Positions 50,314-58,871 of a stretch of 64,000 nt of DNA are shown in pieces; the stretch's first letter is position 1, and every line of letters begins with the position of its first letter. The stretch lies in the NCBI RefSeq assembly GCF_030209175.1, contig NZ_JARVSM010000001.1, positions 310,001 through 374,000 on the forward strand, written 5' to 3'. A model generated the notes under the pieces. It was not told where the DNA came from and ran no database searches. It was given only the letters and a program-made list of their open reading frames with translations. The stretch is from Pseudomonas sp. efr-133-TYG-5. GTDB taxonomy: Bacteria; Pseudomonadota; Gammaproteobacteria; Pseudomonadales; Pseudomonadaceae. A program made the translations under genes and the position numbers.

Positions 50314-51432
50314 ATGACTTTCGACTCCCCTTTGAGCGCCTGGCAACATGCCGTCGAGCACAAGGGCTTCATCCAGGATGAAGCCCAGGAGCACGCGGTG
50401 TGGGCCTTGCAGAAATGCCACGAAGCCTTGCACGCCGGTGCCCGTTCGGTCACCGGCGTGTATTTGTGGGGCCCGGTCGGGCGCGGCAAGACCTGGCTGA
50501 TGGATCAGTTCTACCAGAGCCTGCGGGTGCCGGCCCGGCGTCAGCACTTTCATCACTTCATGGGCTGGGTGCACCAGCGTTCGTTCCAGTTGACCGGCAT
50601 CGCCGATCCGCTGCGGGCACTGGCCCGGGAGCTGGCTGCCGAGGTGCGGGTGCTGTGCTTCGACGAGTTGTTCGTCAATGACATCGGCGACGCGATCATT
50701 CTCGGCCGGTTGTTCCAGGTGATGTTCGACGAGGGCGTGGTGGTGGTCTGCACCTCCAATCTGCCGCCGGATCAGCTGTATGCCGACGGCTTCAACCGTG
50801 ACCGCTTCCTGCCGGCGATTGCCGCGATCAACCAGCACATGCAAGTGGTTGCAGTGAACGGGGCCGAGGATCATCGCCTGCATCCTGGCGCCATCGAGCA
50901 GCGTTACTGGGTCGCAGTTGCGGGGCAGGTTAGCGCGCTCGGCCAGGTTTTCGATGCGTTGGCCGCCGGGCAAACCGTCAGTACCGAACCGGTGCCGGTC
51001 GGTTACCGCGCCTTGAACGTGGTGCAGGCCAGCGATTCGGTGCTTTGGTGCCGCTACGCCGATCTCTGCGAGCAGCCCTTCGCCGCCATGGATTTCATCG
51101 CGCTGTGCGACACCTACCGGGCTATCCTGTTGAGCGAGGTGCCGAACCTCAGCGCCCGCAAGCGCGAAGGGCGGATCGCCCGCGGCACCGAGGATGGCGC
51201 CGAGCGCGTGGTGGCCGGCGACCGCGAGCTGCCGCAATTGTCGGTGCACGATGACGGCGTGCGCCGCTTCATCGCGCTGGTCGACGAGTGCTACGACCGC
51301 AAGGTGCCGCTGTACATCGAGGCGCAAGTGCCGATGGCGGCGCTGTACACCGAGGGCTACCTGGAATTTCCGTTCCGCCGCACGCTCAGCCGTTTGCAGG
51401 AGATGCAGTTGCAACGCTTTGCCGAGACCTGA
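50314..51432 (+). CDS. zapE: AFG1/ZapE-family ATPase
   Basis: 372-residue P-loop ATPase of the AFG1/LACE1 family. Walker A is GPVGRGKT (~residue 53-60), Walker B LCFDELFVNDI, and sensor region VVCTSNLPPDQLYADGFNRDRFLPAI. E. coli ZapE (~375 aa) acts at the division site under stress. Length matches, but Pseudomonas may carry more than one AFG1-type protein and I cannot tell which is the orthologue, so treat the symbol as provisional. No strong ribosome-binding site precedes ATG 50314. Confidence 0.85.
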   Translation: MTFDSPLSAWQHAVEHKGFIQDEAQEHAVWALQKCHEALHAGARSVTGVYLWGPVGRGKTWLMDQFYQSLRVPARRQHFHHFMGWVHQRSFQLTGIADPLRALARELAAEVRVLCFDELFVNDIGDAIILGRLFQVMFDEGVVVVCTSNLPPDQLYADGFNRDRFLPAIAAINQHMQVVAVNGAEDHRLHPGAIEQRYWVAVAGQVSALGQVFDALAAGQTVSTEPVPVGYRALNVVQASDSVLWCRYADLCEQPFAAMDFIALCDTYRAILLSEVPNLSARKREGRIARGTEDGAERVVAGDRELPQLSVHDDGVRRFIALVDECYDRKVPLYIEAQVPMAALYTEGYLEFPFRRTLSRLQEMQLQRFAET

Positions 51433-51449
51433 AGCTAGGAGGGCGCCAC

Positions 51450-52031
51450 ATGACCCAGCCGCTGTCCCATCATCTGCTGACCATGGCCTATCAGAATGCC
51501 TGGGCCAACCATCGTCTGGCCAAGGCCTGGACTCAGCTCGACGCTGCTGATCTGGCCGCGCCGCGGGTGAGTTTCTTTCCCAGTATCCGCCTGACGCTCA
51601 ATCACATCCTCACCTGCGACTGGTTCTACGTCGATGCGCTGGAGCGCGAATTACGTGGAGCGGAACCGCATCCCGATTGCTACGTGTTCTTCAATGCCGA
51701 CGAACCCTTCACCGAGGCGCAGGCTCTGCGCAATGAACAGGCGCAGGTCGACCGCCGTTTGATCGCCTACTGCGAGCAACTGCGCGATGCCGATCTGGGG
51801 CGCATCGTCACCATTGCCCGCGACACGCCGCAGCACGACAGCCGCCTGCGGATGATTTCGCACCTGTTCGAACACCAGATCCATCATCGCGGCCAGGTGC
51901 ACGCCATGCTCAGCGACACGTCGGTGCAGCCACCGCAACTGGACGAATTTTTCTGCGTCGGCGAGGCCGGATTGCGCGCGGCGGACTTCGCCGAGCTGGG
52001 CTGGACCGAGGAGCTGATCTGGGGCCATTGA
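51450..52031 (+). CDS. DinB-family protein
   Basis: 193 residues forming a four-helix DinB/YfiT bundle with the three metal-binding histidines in place: HILTCDWFYVDALE (first His) and LFEHQIHHRGQVHAML (the other two in the H-x-x-H-H region). DinB-like proteins are thiol-dependent transferases or of unknown function. Start ATG 51450 follows AGGAGG by about eight bases, 17 bases after the AFG1-family gene, so they are likely cotranscribed. Confidence 0.9.
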   Translation: MTQPLSHHLLTMAYQNAWANHRLAKAWTQLDAADLAAPRVSFFPSIRLTLNHILTCDWFYVDALERELRGAEPHPDCYVFFNADEPFTEAQALRNEQAQVDRRLIAYCEQLRDADLGRIVTIARDTPQHDSRLRMISHLFEHQIHHRGQVHAMLSDTSVQPPQLDEFFCVGEAGLRAADFAELGWTEELIWGH

Positions 52032-52129
52032 GATGTCCCGGTTGTGGCCAAGGCCTGCCGCGCGCTAAGGTCGCCGAGCCTATCAGCGCGTATCAGGCGC
52101 GCCGGGGCTCAGTGCGATCGAGGAAGGAA

Positions 52130-52627
52130 ATGGATTCCGCAGAAATTCTTGTGCTTCAAGCCAGTTACACCAACCCGGTGCATGCCGAGGCCATCGCTGT
52201 CGTGCTCAATCATTACGCCGAAGACCCGATGGGTGGCGGCCATCCCATTGCACCGGAACTCTTGCAGCAACTGCCCGCCGAACTGGCCAAGCGGCCCCAC
52301 GCGTTCAGTGTCCTGGCGTTTGTCGGTGGTGAGCCGGCGGGGCTGGTGAACTGCTTTGAAGGATTTTCCACGTTTGCCTGCAAGCCGCTGGTCAACGTGC
52401 ACGACGTGTCGGTGGTGACGAAGTTTCGCGGTCTGGGGTTGAGTCAGCAAATGCTGTGCAAGGTCGAGGAAATTGCCCGCCAGCGCGGTTGCTGCAAGGT
52501 CACTCTGGAAGTGCTCGAAGGCAACGCCGTGGCGCAGAACGCCTACGCCAAATTCGGCTTCGCGCCGGGCATGTTCGACCCCAATCACGGGCGCATGCTG
52601 TTCTGGATCAAGGATCTGCAGGCATAA
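52130..52627 (+). CDS. GNAT-family N-acetyltransferase
   Basis: 165 residues: VLVFVGGEP-like core (SVLAFVGGEPAGLVNCFEGFSTF), acetyl-CoA loop VVTKFRGLGLSQQMLCKVEEIA and VTLEVLEGNAVAQNAYAKFGFAPG. The substrate is unknown. Start ATG 52130 is preceded by AGGAAGGAA; the longer reading to 52028 overlaps spacer. The preceding ~100 bases separate it from the DinB gene. Confidence 0.87.
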   Translation: MDSAEILVLQASYTNPVHAEAIAVVLNHYAEDPMGGGHPIAPELLQQLPAELAKRPHAFSVLAFVGGEPAGLVNCFEGFSTFACKPLVNVHDVSVVTKFRGLGLSQQMLCKVEEIARQRGCCKVTLEVLEGNAVAQNAYAKFGFAPGMFDPNHGRMLFWIKDLQA

Positions 52628-52651
52628 AAAAAGGCGCCCGAGGAGGGCGCC
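52625..52651 (-). terminator. Intrinsic terminator of the small secreted protein gene
   Basis: Stem GGCGCCC / GGGCGCC with loop GAGGA. On the minus strand it is followed by a seven-T run. It lies about 50 bases after the stop of the minus-strand gene and directly abuts the convergent GNAT gene. Confidence 0.85.
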
Positions 52652-52699
52652 CAACTGTCATCTGCGACGCCGGAGCGGGTCGTCGCAGGTCCATCGGTG

Positions 52700-52909
52700 T
52701 CAGGGACGGTAGGACTCTGTCACTTGTGCCGTCTGGTCTTCGGGAATCTGCAGCTCCCGGGACTTTGCGTCCGCCTGTTGCTGGCTTTGGCTATCGTGAA
52801 CCGGAAAGGTTTTCCAGTAATGTTGCATGCGCTCGGCACCGCCTTCGGCGAATGCGCTGGCGGATGCAAGCGTGAGTAGACCGGCAAGGATTGCAGTGGT
52901 GGTTTTCAT
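52700..52909 (-). CDS. Small secreted protein of unknown function
   Basis: 69 residues with a signal peptide (MKTTTAILAGLLTLASASAFA) and a short hydrophilic mature chain (EGGAERMQHYWKTFPVHDSQSQQQADAKSRELQIPEDQ...). No recognised domain. AGGAGG precedes the ATG by about five bases. Its own intrinsic terminator lies downstream. Several short periplasmic proteins of this shape occur in Pseudomonas without known role. Confidence 0.8.
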   Translation of the reverse strand: MKTTTAILAGLLTLASASAFAEGGAERMQHYWKTFPVHDSQSQQQADAKSRELQIPEDQTAQVTESYRP

Positions 52910-53094
52910 GGTGCCTCCTACGAAAAATGTCGGAGCCGTTCGTCCATGAAGCTGGTCCTCGGGGCGCAGTGTCCGTCGAGGGCATTAACAAGAAGTTAAC
53001 GCTCGTTCAGTTTAGGTTTTACCGGGTGTTTCCACGGCGCATCGGACGAACGCTGCACGCGTGAATCACGCGCGCAGGTCGTGAGGGAAGGGCG

Positions 53095-55341
53095 TCAGAG
53101 TTTCCAGTCCAGGCTCAGCGTGACGGTACGAGGATCGCCCCAGAACACGCCGTTGTAGAAACCGACGTTGTCGTAATATTTCTTGTCGAACAGGTTGTCG
53201 ACGTTGAGGGACGCCGACAGGTGTTTGTCGAACTCGTAACGCGACATCAGCTTGACCACCGTGTAGGCGTCCTGACTGATCCGCGCACGCTCGGTGATGA
53301 TTCGGCCATTGGCGCCGCGTCCGACCGGACGGTTGGAGTTGCCGTAGACATCGCTCTGCCAGTTCACCGCGCCGCCCACGGTCAGGGCATTCCAGTTGCC
53401 GGGCAGGCGATAGGCCGTGGAGAGGCGGAACAGGTTCAGCGGCTGATTGGTGTTGCTGCGCTGTTTCTCGCCATTGACCGAGTGGGTGTAGGTGTAGCCG
53501 GCGGTCATGTTCCAGCCGTCGAGGATCTCGCCGGACACCTCGGCTTCGAAACCGTTGACCTTGTTGCCCTTGCCGCCGGACTTGTAGAACTCTTCCTGGG
53601 TCACCGGATCCGGCGCAACGGAGTCATCCACTTCGGCCACGTTGTCCTGCTTGCTCCAGAAAACGGCGGTGGCCAGGTTCAGACGCTCGTCCAGCAGGCT
53701 GCCCTTGAGCCCGAGTTCATAGTTGCTGCCGACGATCGGTTCGATGAACTTGCGGTTGGCGTCGCGGTAGGTCTGCGGTTTGAAGATGTCGGTGTAGCTG
53801 ACGTAAACGGTGTACTCGGGCGTCAGGTCATAGAGCAGGCCGGCGTAGGGCGTCCACATGTCGTTGTGCTGCTGGCGGCTGGCATCGACGCTTTGCAGTT
53901 GTAGGTTGTCATTGAATGTGTTGTCGGTCTTCGATGCCTTCCAGCTGCCGTAGCGCGCACCGAGCACGGCGTGCAGGTCGTCCGTCAGGGTCAGGCGGGT
54001 TGCGAGGTAGCCGGCCTTTTGTTCGGTGCTTTCTTTCGAGCTGTTAAGGCCGGTTACCGTATCCGGGAATTTGGCGATGTCGCCCATGTACTTCCAGTCG
54101 CGAATGATGCTGTAGTCGCCGGTAACCGCGCCGTCGACGGTGAAGGGCGAACTGGAGCTGCGTTCGGCTTCGCCATAACCGATCATCATCTGGTGTTCGC
54201 GACCCAGCAGCGAATAGGGACCGGACAGGTTGAAGTCGTACGCCTTCATGCGCTGCGGGCCGATCATGTGCGAGGTGTAGGCGGTCATGCCGCTGCGATC
54301 GGGTTCGGGAAAACCGGCGCCGGCGTAGTAGACCTTGCCGTCGGTGTCGCTTTTGCGATGGGTATAGGCGGCTTTCAGGTGCCAGTCGCCGGCCAGGCTT
54401 TGATCGAGGGTGGCGAACGCGGTCTTGTCGCGCAGTGGCCAGGAGCTCCAGGACGTTGCCATGTTGGTCGAGCGCCCGAGGCTGGCCTTGCTGCCATCGG
54501 CATTCCAGTACGGCAAGGTGCCCCACGAGGAGCCTTGCACCTGTTTGTCCTGATAGTCGTAACCGACCGCCAGCACGGTGGAGTCGGTCAGGTCCGCTTC
54601 GAGGATGCCGTAGCCGACTTCCCGTTGCAGCGCGTACTTGTCGCGGAACGATCCCTGGTCGCGGTAGGCCAGCACGCTGCGCCCGCGCAGACGGCCGTCG
54701 AAGGCCAGCGGGCCACCGACATCGACGTAACTGTAGTAATCGTCATAGCTGCCGCCGCTGGCACCGGCCTGAGCCTGCCATTGTGCGGTCGGGCGTTTGC
54801 GCACCATGTTGATGGTCGCCGACGGGTCGCCGGCGCCGGTGGTCAGGCCGGTGGCGCCGCGGACCACTTCGATGCGGTCGTAGATGATGGTGTCCGAATC
54901 GGACTTCATGTACTGGAAGGTGTTGAGCATCCCGTCGATCTGGAAATTGTTGATCGAGTAGCCGCGGGACGAATAGCTGACCCGATCCGAGTCGTTGTGC
55001 TGCACGACGATGCCGGTGGTCTGGCTCATGGCTTCGGACAATGTACCGAGTTTGAAATCATCCATCTGTTGACGGGTGACGACGGAAACCGACTGCGGGG
55101 TTTCCTTGATCGACAGGTTCAAACGCGTAGCCGTGCTCATGGCGCCGGTGGTGTAGGCCTGGGTATTTTCGGTGGTGTTGCCCAGGCCTTGGGCGTTGAC
55201 GCTGGTCGCGGCCAGCTCGAGTGCCGGCGCAGCGGCGGGCGACGGGTTTTCTGTGTCGGTTTCAGCCAGCAGTTCCGGGCTCAAGGCAACGCTGCACAGG
55301 CCGAGGGTGAGGGTCATGGAACGGGTGATGGGCGCGAACAT
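53095..55341 (-). CDS. TonB-dependent siderophore receptor
   Basis: 748 residues: signal peptide, then a short N-terminal region with no secretin-like signalling domain, so it is not a signal-transducing FpvA-type receptor. The plug begins ETPQSVSVVTRQQM and includes YSSRGYSINNFQIDGM, IYDRIEVVRGATGL and GAGDPSATINMVRKRPT. The beta-barrel ends VDNLFDKKYYDNVGFYNGVFWGDPRTVTLSLDWKL with an aromatic-terminated last strand. Architecture resembles FhuE/FpvB-type ferri-siderophore receptors; the ligand cannot be told. A Fur box lies upstream at 55414-55438. Confidence 0.93.
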   Translation of the reverse strand: MFAPITRSMTLTLGLCSVALSPELLAETDTENPSPAAAPALELAATSVNAQGLGNTTENTQAYTTGAMSTATRLNLSIKETPQSVSVVTRQQMDDFKLGTLSEAMSQTTGIVVQHNDSDRVSYSSRGYSINNFQIDGMLNTFQYMKSDSDTIIYDRIEVVRGATGLTTGAGDPSATINMVRKRPTAQWQAQAGASGGSYDDYYSYVDVGGPLAFDGRLRGRSVLAYRDQGSFRDKYALQREVGYGILEADLTDSTVLAVGYDYQDKQVQGSSWGTLPYWNADGSKASLGRSTNMATSWSSWPLRDKTAFATLDQSLAGDWHLKAAYTHRKSDTDGKVYYAGAGFPEPDRSGMTAYTSHMIGPQRMKAYDFNLSGPYSLLGREHQMMIGYGEAERSSSSPFTVDGAVTGDYSIIRDWKYMGDIAKFPDTVTGLNSSKESTEQKAGYLATRLTLTDDLHAVLGARYGSWKASKTDNTFNDNLQLQSVDASRQQHNDMWTPYAGLLYDLTPEYTVYVSYTDIFKPQTYRDANRKFIEPIVGSNYELGLKGSLLDERLNLATAVFWSKQDNVAEVDDSVAPDPVTQEEFYKSGGKGNKVNGFEAEVSGEILDGWNMTAGYTYTHSVNGEKQRSNTNQPLNLFRLSTAYRLPGNWNALTVGGAVNWQSDVYGNSNRPVGRGANGRIITERARISQDAYTVVKLMSRYEFDKHLSASLNVDNLFDKKYYDNVGFYNGVFWGDPRTVTLSLDWKL

Positions 55342-55413
55342 CGCAGCCGACTCCTTGTCTTCGAGGGAAAAATCCGTTGCTTCAAAGACGAGGAGGCGGG
55401 AAGCGATTTAGTC

Positions 55414-55438
55414 GCAAACGAGAAATATTATTGTTTGC
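55414..55438 (-). promoter_or_regulatory. Fur box upstream of the TonB receptor gene
   Basis: Minus-strand 25-base inverted repeat beginning GCAAAC and ending GTTTGC with AATAAT and TTCTC in its arms, resembling the GCAAATGATAAT-type Fur site. It lies about 73 bases upstream of the receptor start, so Fur-Fe repression is expected. Confidence 0.7.
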
Positions 55439-55455
55439 GGAATGTGGCAGGCATG

Positions 55456-55481
55456 AAAAAGGGGCCTGTCCTGGCCCCTTT
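55456..55481 (-). terminator. Intrinsic terminator of the phosphoethanolamine transferase gene
   Basis: Stem AAAGGGGCC / GGCCCCTTT with loop TGTCCT. On the minus strand a T-run follows immediately after the stop codon region of the transferase gene. Confidence 0.85.
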
Positions 55482-55484
55482 CCG

Positions 55485-57233
55485 TTACTGCTGAACCACC
55501 TTCGGCGCGGCTTCTGTCGGCTTCTTCGGCTTCATCAAGCTGAAGTCGATCAAGGCCCGCTGTTCGCGTTCGTAGGGGTTGCCGATCATCAGCGGACGCG
55601 GCTTGAAGCTGTCGCTGACCAGGCTCTTGCTACGATCCAGTTCGTCGAAACTCAGCCCGGCCATGTCGGCCCAGGTGTGGATCAGGTGCGAGCTGCTGTA
55701 GGGGCGGCTCAGATCCGCCGCGAAGTTCCAGTCGTGGGTCTCGCGCCACTTCGGCGAGGCCCAGGCCATGAACGGAATGGTGTACATCGGCGCCGTCGGT
55801 TTGTTTTCGTTGCGACCCAGGGTGGTGTGCCCTGCCGAGTCGAACACGTCTTCACCGTGGTCGGACAGGTACAGCAGGAAGCCGTTCGGATCGGCTTTGG
55901 CGTAGTCCTTGATCAGGCTCGAGACGACGAAGTCGTTGTACAGCACGGCATTGTCGTAGCTGTTGTAGGTTGGCACCTGGTCGTCACGCACGCCGGCCGG
56001 CACGCCGTTGCGATCCTGGAACTTGTCGAAGGTCGGCGGATAGCGGTACTGGTAGCTCATGTGGGTGCCCAGCAGGTGCACGACAATCAGCTTGCGCGGC
56101 GCCGCATCGGCCAGGGCCTTGTTGAACGGCTCGATCACGTCGCCATCGTACTGGGCGGCGTTCTGGTTGCGGTTGTTGTTCAGGTACACCTGCTCGTCAG
56201 CCTGTTCGGAGAACGTGGTGAGCATGGTGTTGCGCTTGGTCATGGTCTGCTGGTTGGTGATCCAGAAGGTCTTGTAGCCCGCCTGTTTCATCATGCTGAC
56301 CAGCGACGGCGTGGACAGGTACAGGTCCGGGTTTTCTTCGTCGGCGAAGGTCAGCACCTGCTGCAGCGCTTCGATGGTGTACGGGCGCGGGGTGATGACG
56401 TTGTCGAAAATCGCCAGCTGATCCTTGAGCTTGTCCAGCTCCGGCGTGGTCTTGCGCGGGTAGCCGTAGAGGCTCATGCGCTGGCGGTTGGTCGACTCGC
56501 CGATGACCAGCACCAGGGTCGCTGGCTGATTGGCGCCGGCGTCCTTGAGGTTATGCAGGGGCGGGATCTTGCTGGCGCTGTGCAGCATGTCCTGCATGTC
56601 GCCCAGGGTTTCGAGGTAGCGGTGATAGGCCACGGCCATCTGCCATGGCACGGCTGGCTCGATGCGGGTTTCGAACTTCTCGAAACCGCCGGCGAAGCTG
56701 CCGGTGCGCTGGGTCTGCTTGATCAGCGGATAGCCGACCACGGCCAGCAGGATCGCCATCGCAGCCACGAACGCGCGGCCACGGGGCATGTACACCGGGC
56801 GCAGGCGTGTCCACAGGAAGTAGGCGAAAGCGGTGTGCGCGAGAAACGCCGGAATCATCCACCAGGCAAAGTACTGAGTCATGTACTCGCCGGCTTCGGA
56901 GATGTTCGACTCGAACATGATGAAGATGACGCTCTGGGAAAACTCCTGCTGGTAGATGAAGAAGTAGCCCAGGCTGGCCATCGAGCAGGCCCACAGCACC
57001 ACGCCGATCACGGCGGCGAGCAGTTTGGTGCGCTTGGGGAACAGCAGCATCGGCGCCAGCCACACGGCACTCATCACGAACGCCTGGCGGAACCCGGTGA
57101 AACCCGAGGTGCCGGTCAGCTGGATGAGCAGTTGGGTGATGCCCGAGAAATACCAGAAGAACACGAACAGCCAGATGAACCCGGCCCAGTCGAAACCTGT
57201 CGCAGTCGTTTTGCTGCGTTTGAACAATGCCAT
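55485..57233 (-). CDS. cptA: Phosphoethanolamine transferase, CptA-like
   Basis: 582-residue inner-membrane enzyme of the EptA/CptA family that moves phosphoethanolamine from phosphatidylethanolamine to LPS. Five N-terminal TM segments (about residues 15-180) precede a periplasmic alkaline-phosphatase-fold domain: VLVIGESTNRQRMSLYGYPRKTTPEL (metal-binding Glu), RPYTIEALQQVL (nucleophile Thr region), HLLGTHMSYQYRYP and LYLSDHGEDVFDS (metal His/Asp). Its length and sequence resemble CptA, which modifies heptose I of the core, more than EptA (lipid A). No PmrAB-type regulator is adjacent. Confidence 0.88.
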   Translation of the reverse strand: MALFKRSKTTATGFDWAGFIWLFVFFWYFSGITQLLIQLTGTSGFTGFRQAFVMSAVWLAPMLLFPKRTKLLAAVIGVVLWACSMASLGYFFIYQQEFSQSVIFIMFESNISEAGEYMTQYFAWWMIPAFLAHTAFAYFLWTRLRPVYMPRGRAFVAAMAILLAVVGYPLIKQTQRTGSFAGGFEKFETRIEPAVPWQMAVAYHRYLETLGDMQDMLHSASKIPPLHNLKDAGANQPATLVLVIGESTNRQRMSLYGYPRKTTPELDKLKDQLAIFDNVITPRPYTIEALQQVLTFADEENPDLYLSTPSLVSMMKQAGYKTFWITNQQTMTKRNTMLTTFSEQADEQVYLNNNRNQNAAQYDGDVIEPFNKALADAAPRKLIVVHLLGTHMSYQYRYPPTFDKFQDRNGVPAGVRDDQVPTYNSYDNAVLYNDFVVSSLIKDYAKADPNGFLLYLSDHGEDVFDSAGHTTLGRNENKPTAPMYTIPFMAWASPKWRETHDWNFAADLSRPYSSSHLIHTWADMAGLSFDELDRSKSLVSDSFKPRPLMIGNPYEREQRALIDFSLMKPKKPTEAAPKVVQQ

Positions 57234-57393
57234 TCAGCACTCCAGCTCAGTCGTCACAACCACCGCCGGAGCACATCCATGAAACCGACGAACGGGAGCC
57301 GCACGCGTACGCACGGCCAGAATGCGCCGGAGTATCACCAAGCGGATGTGAAAACTTTGTGAGTTGTCAGCTGAAACGAGAGGGGCATCATGT

Positions 57394-57417
57394 CGGGAAC
57401 GGTGTTTACCGTTCCCG
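57394..57417 (-). terminator. Hairpin downstream of the small coiled-coil gene
   Basis: Stem CGGGAACGGT / ACCGTTCCCG around GTTT, 17 bases after the stop of the minus-strand gene. No T-run follows, so it is a weak terminator call. Confidence 0.45.
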
Positions 57418-57434
57418 AGACAGGCGGGGGCGGA

Positions 57435-57617
57435 TCAGGCTTGCGGGTTGCGCAGGACAACCGGCCGCGGCTTGGGCTGAGCGCCCTGGGTCAACGCGCG
57501 CAATTGCGCCAGTTCCTGCTTCAGTTGGTCGCGTTCGTCCTTCAACTGACGCAGTTCATCGCGACGGATCGTGACGTACAGGGTTTGTGGCGGCATTGCT
57601 GTGTGTACTGTGCCCAT
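57435..57617 (-). CDS. Small coiled-coil protein
   Basis: 60 residues. The middle (RRDELRQLKDERDQLKQELAQLRAL) has the heptad pattern of a coiled coil, flanked by a short N-terminus and a Pro/Arg-rich tail (GAQPKPRPVVLRNPQA). No signal peptide or TM helix. GAGGTGAGCA precedes ATG 57617. Probably a dimerising microprotein or regulator; no function can be named. Confidence 0.7.
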   Translation of the reverse strand: MGTVHTAMPPQTLYVTIRRDELRQLKDERDQLKQELAQLRALTQGAQPKPRPVVLRNPQA

Positions 57618-57890
57618 TGCTCACCTCGCAAATGGCGGGTCTCAACTGTAGATCAGCCCCGGAATCGGGTACTGACTTACTATCGGCGCCAATTTTGATT
57701 TCTTTTGCCCATGAATGGAACTTTTTTATTTTTCATGGTCGTTGTGTCTTCGGCACGTTTCCCGACGTTATCAGTCTGGATCGGGCACAATGCCCGGAAA
57801 CTTCATCCCGGCGCTCTGGACTAACCTCCATTAGTCGCGTTGGGCTATAACCATTGACACACTTTTATTTGTAGTAAGGAGCATCAGCAC

Positions 57891-58871
57891 ATGCAACTCG
57901 GGATTATTGGACTGGGCCGCATGGGCGGCAATATTGCGCGGCGCCTGATGCTCAACGGGCACACCACCGTTGTTTACGACCGCAATAGCGCCTTTGTCGA
58001 CACCCTGGCCGCCGAGGGCTCCACCGGCGTCGCCGACCTGCCAGCCCTGGTCGCCGGCCTGGCCAAGCCGCGTGCGGTGTGGGTCATGTTGCCGGCCGGC
58101 GCACCGACCGAAGACACCATCAACGCCCTGAGCGAATTGCTCGAGGCCGGCGATACCATCATCGACGGCGGCAACACCAACTATAAGGACGACATTCGTC
58201 GCGCCAAGACGCTGGCGCAAAAGGGCCTGCACTACATCGACGTCGGCACGTCCGGCGGCGTCTGGGGCCTGGAGCGTGGCTACTGCATGATGATCGGCGG
58301 CGACGCCGAGACCGTTCAGCGTCTCGACCCGCTGTTCGCAGCGCTGGCCCCGGGCATGGGTGATATCCCGCGTACCAAGGACCGCAAGTCCGATGACCAC
58401 CGTGCCGAGCACGGCTACATCCACGCCGGTCCAGCCGGTGCCGGGCACTTCGTGAAGATGATCCACAACGGCATCGAGTACGGCATGATGGCGGCCTTCG
58501 CTGAAGGCTTCGATATCCTCAAGACCAAATCCAGCGAGCGTCTGCCGGAAGACGAGCGGTTCGACCTCAACGTGGCCGATATCGCCGAAGTCTGGCGGCG
58601 TGGCAGCGTGGTCTCGTCGTGGTTGCTCGACCTGACCGCCGACGCCCTGGCCAGCGATCCGAAACTCGACGCGTTCTCCGGCTCCGTGGCCGACAGCGGC
58701 GAAGGCCAGTGGACCATCGAAGCGGCCATGGAGCAGGCGGTGCCGGTACCGGTATTGTCCAACTCGCTGTTCTCGCGCTACCGCTCACGCGGCCAGGGCA
58801 CTTTCGGCGACAAGATTCTATCGGCCCAGCGCTTCGGCTTCGGCGGCCACGTGGAGACTCCGAAAAAATGA
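57891..58871 (+). CDS. gnd: 6-phosphogluconate dehydrogenase (decarboxylating), short GndA type
   Basis: 326-residue enzyme of the short (about 300-340 aa) bacterial 6PGDH class. Nucleotide-binding [50 protein letters not shown] and catalytic region [18 protein letters not shown] (Lys and Asn) are visible. It oxidises and decarboxylates 6-phosphogluconate to ribulose-5-phosphate. Its stop overlaps the zwf ATG (ATGA). An AAGGAG ribosome-binding site precedes ATG 57891. Confidence 0.94.
   Translation: MQLGIIGLGRMGGNIARRLMLNGHTTVVYDRNSAFVDTLAAEGSTGVADLPALVAGLAKPRAVWVMLPAGAPTEDTINALSELLEAGDTIIDGGNTNYKDDIRRAKTLAQKGLHYIDVGTSGGVWGLERGYCMMIGGDAETVQRLDPLFAALAPGMGDIPRTKDRKSDDHRAEHGYIHAGPAGAGHFVKMIHNGIEYGMMAAFAEGFDILKTKSSERLPEDERFDLNVADIAEVWRRGSVVSSWLLDLTADALASDPKLDAFSGSVADSGEGQWTIEAAMEQAVPVPVLSNSLFSRYRSRGQGTFGDKILSAQRFGFGGHVETPKK

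Noticed and set aside
53058..53072. Palindrome CGCGTGA-A-TCACGCG after the TonB receptor gene as terminator
   Set aside because: The loop is at most three bases and no T-run follows; too weak to list.
55377..57362. 661-codon plus-strand open frame over the phosphoethanolamine transferase gene
   Set aside because: Antisense to a clear CptA-like enzyme with all its motifs on the minus strand.
57618..57890. HexR-type operator upstream of gnd/zwf
   Set aside because: I looked for a TTGT-N7/8-ACAA palindrome in the promoter region and did not find one; TTGACA near 57855 lacks a well-spaced -10.
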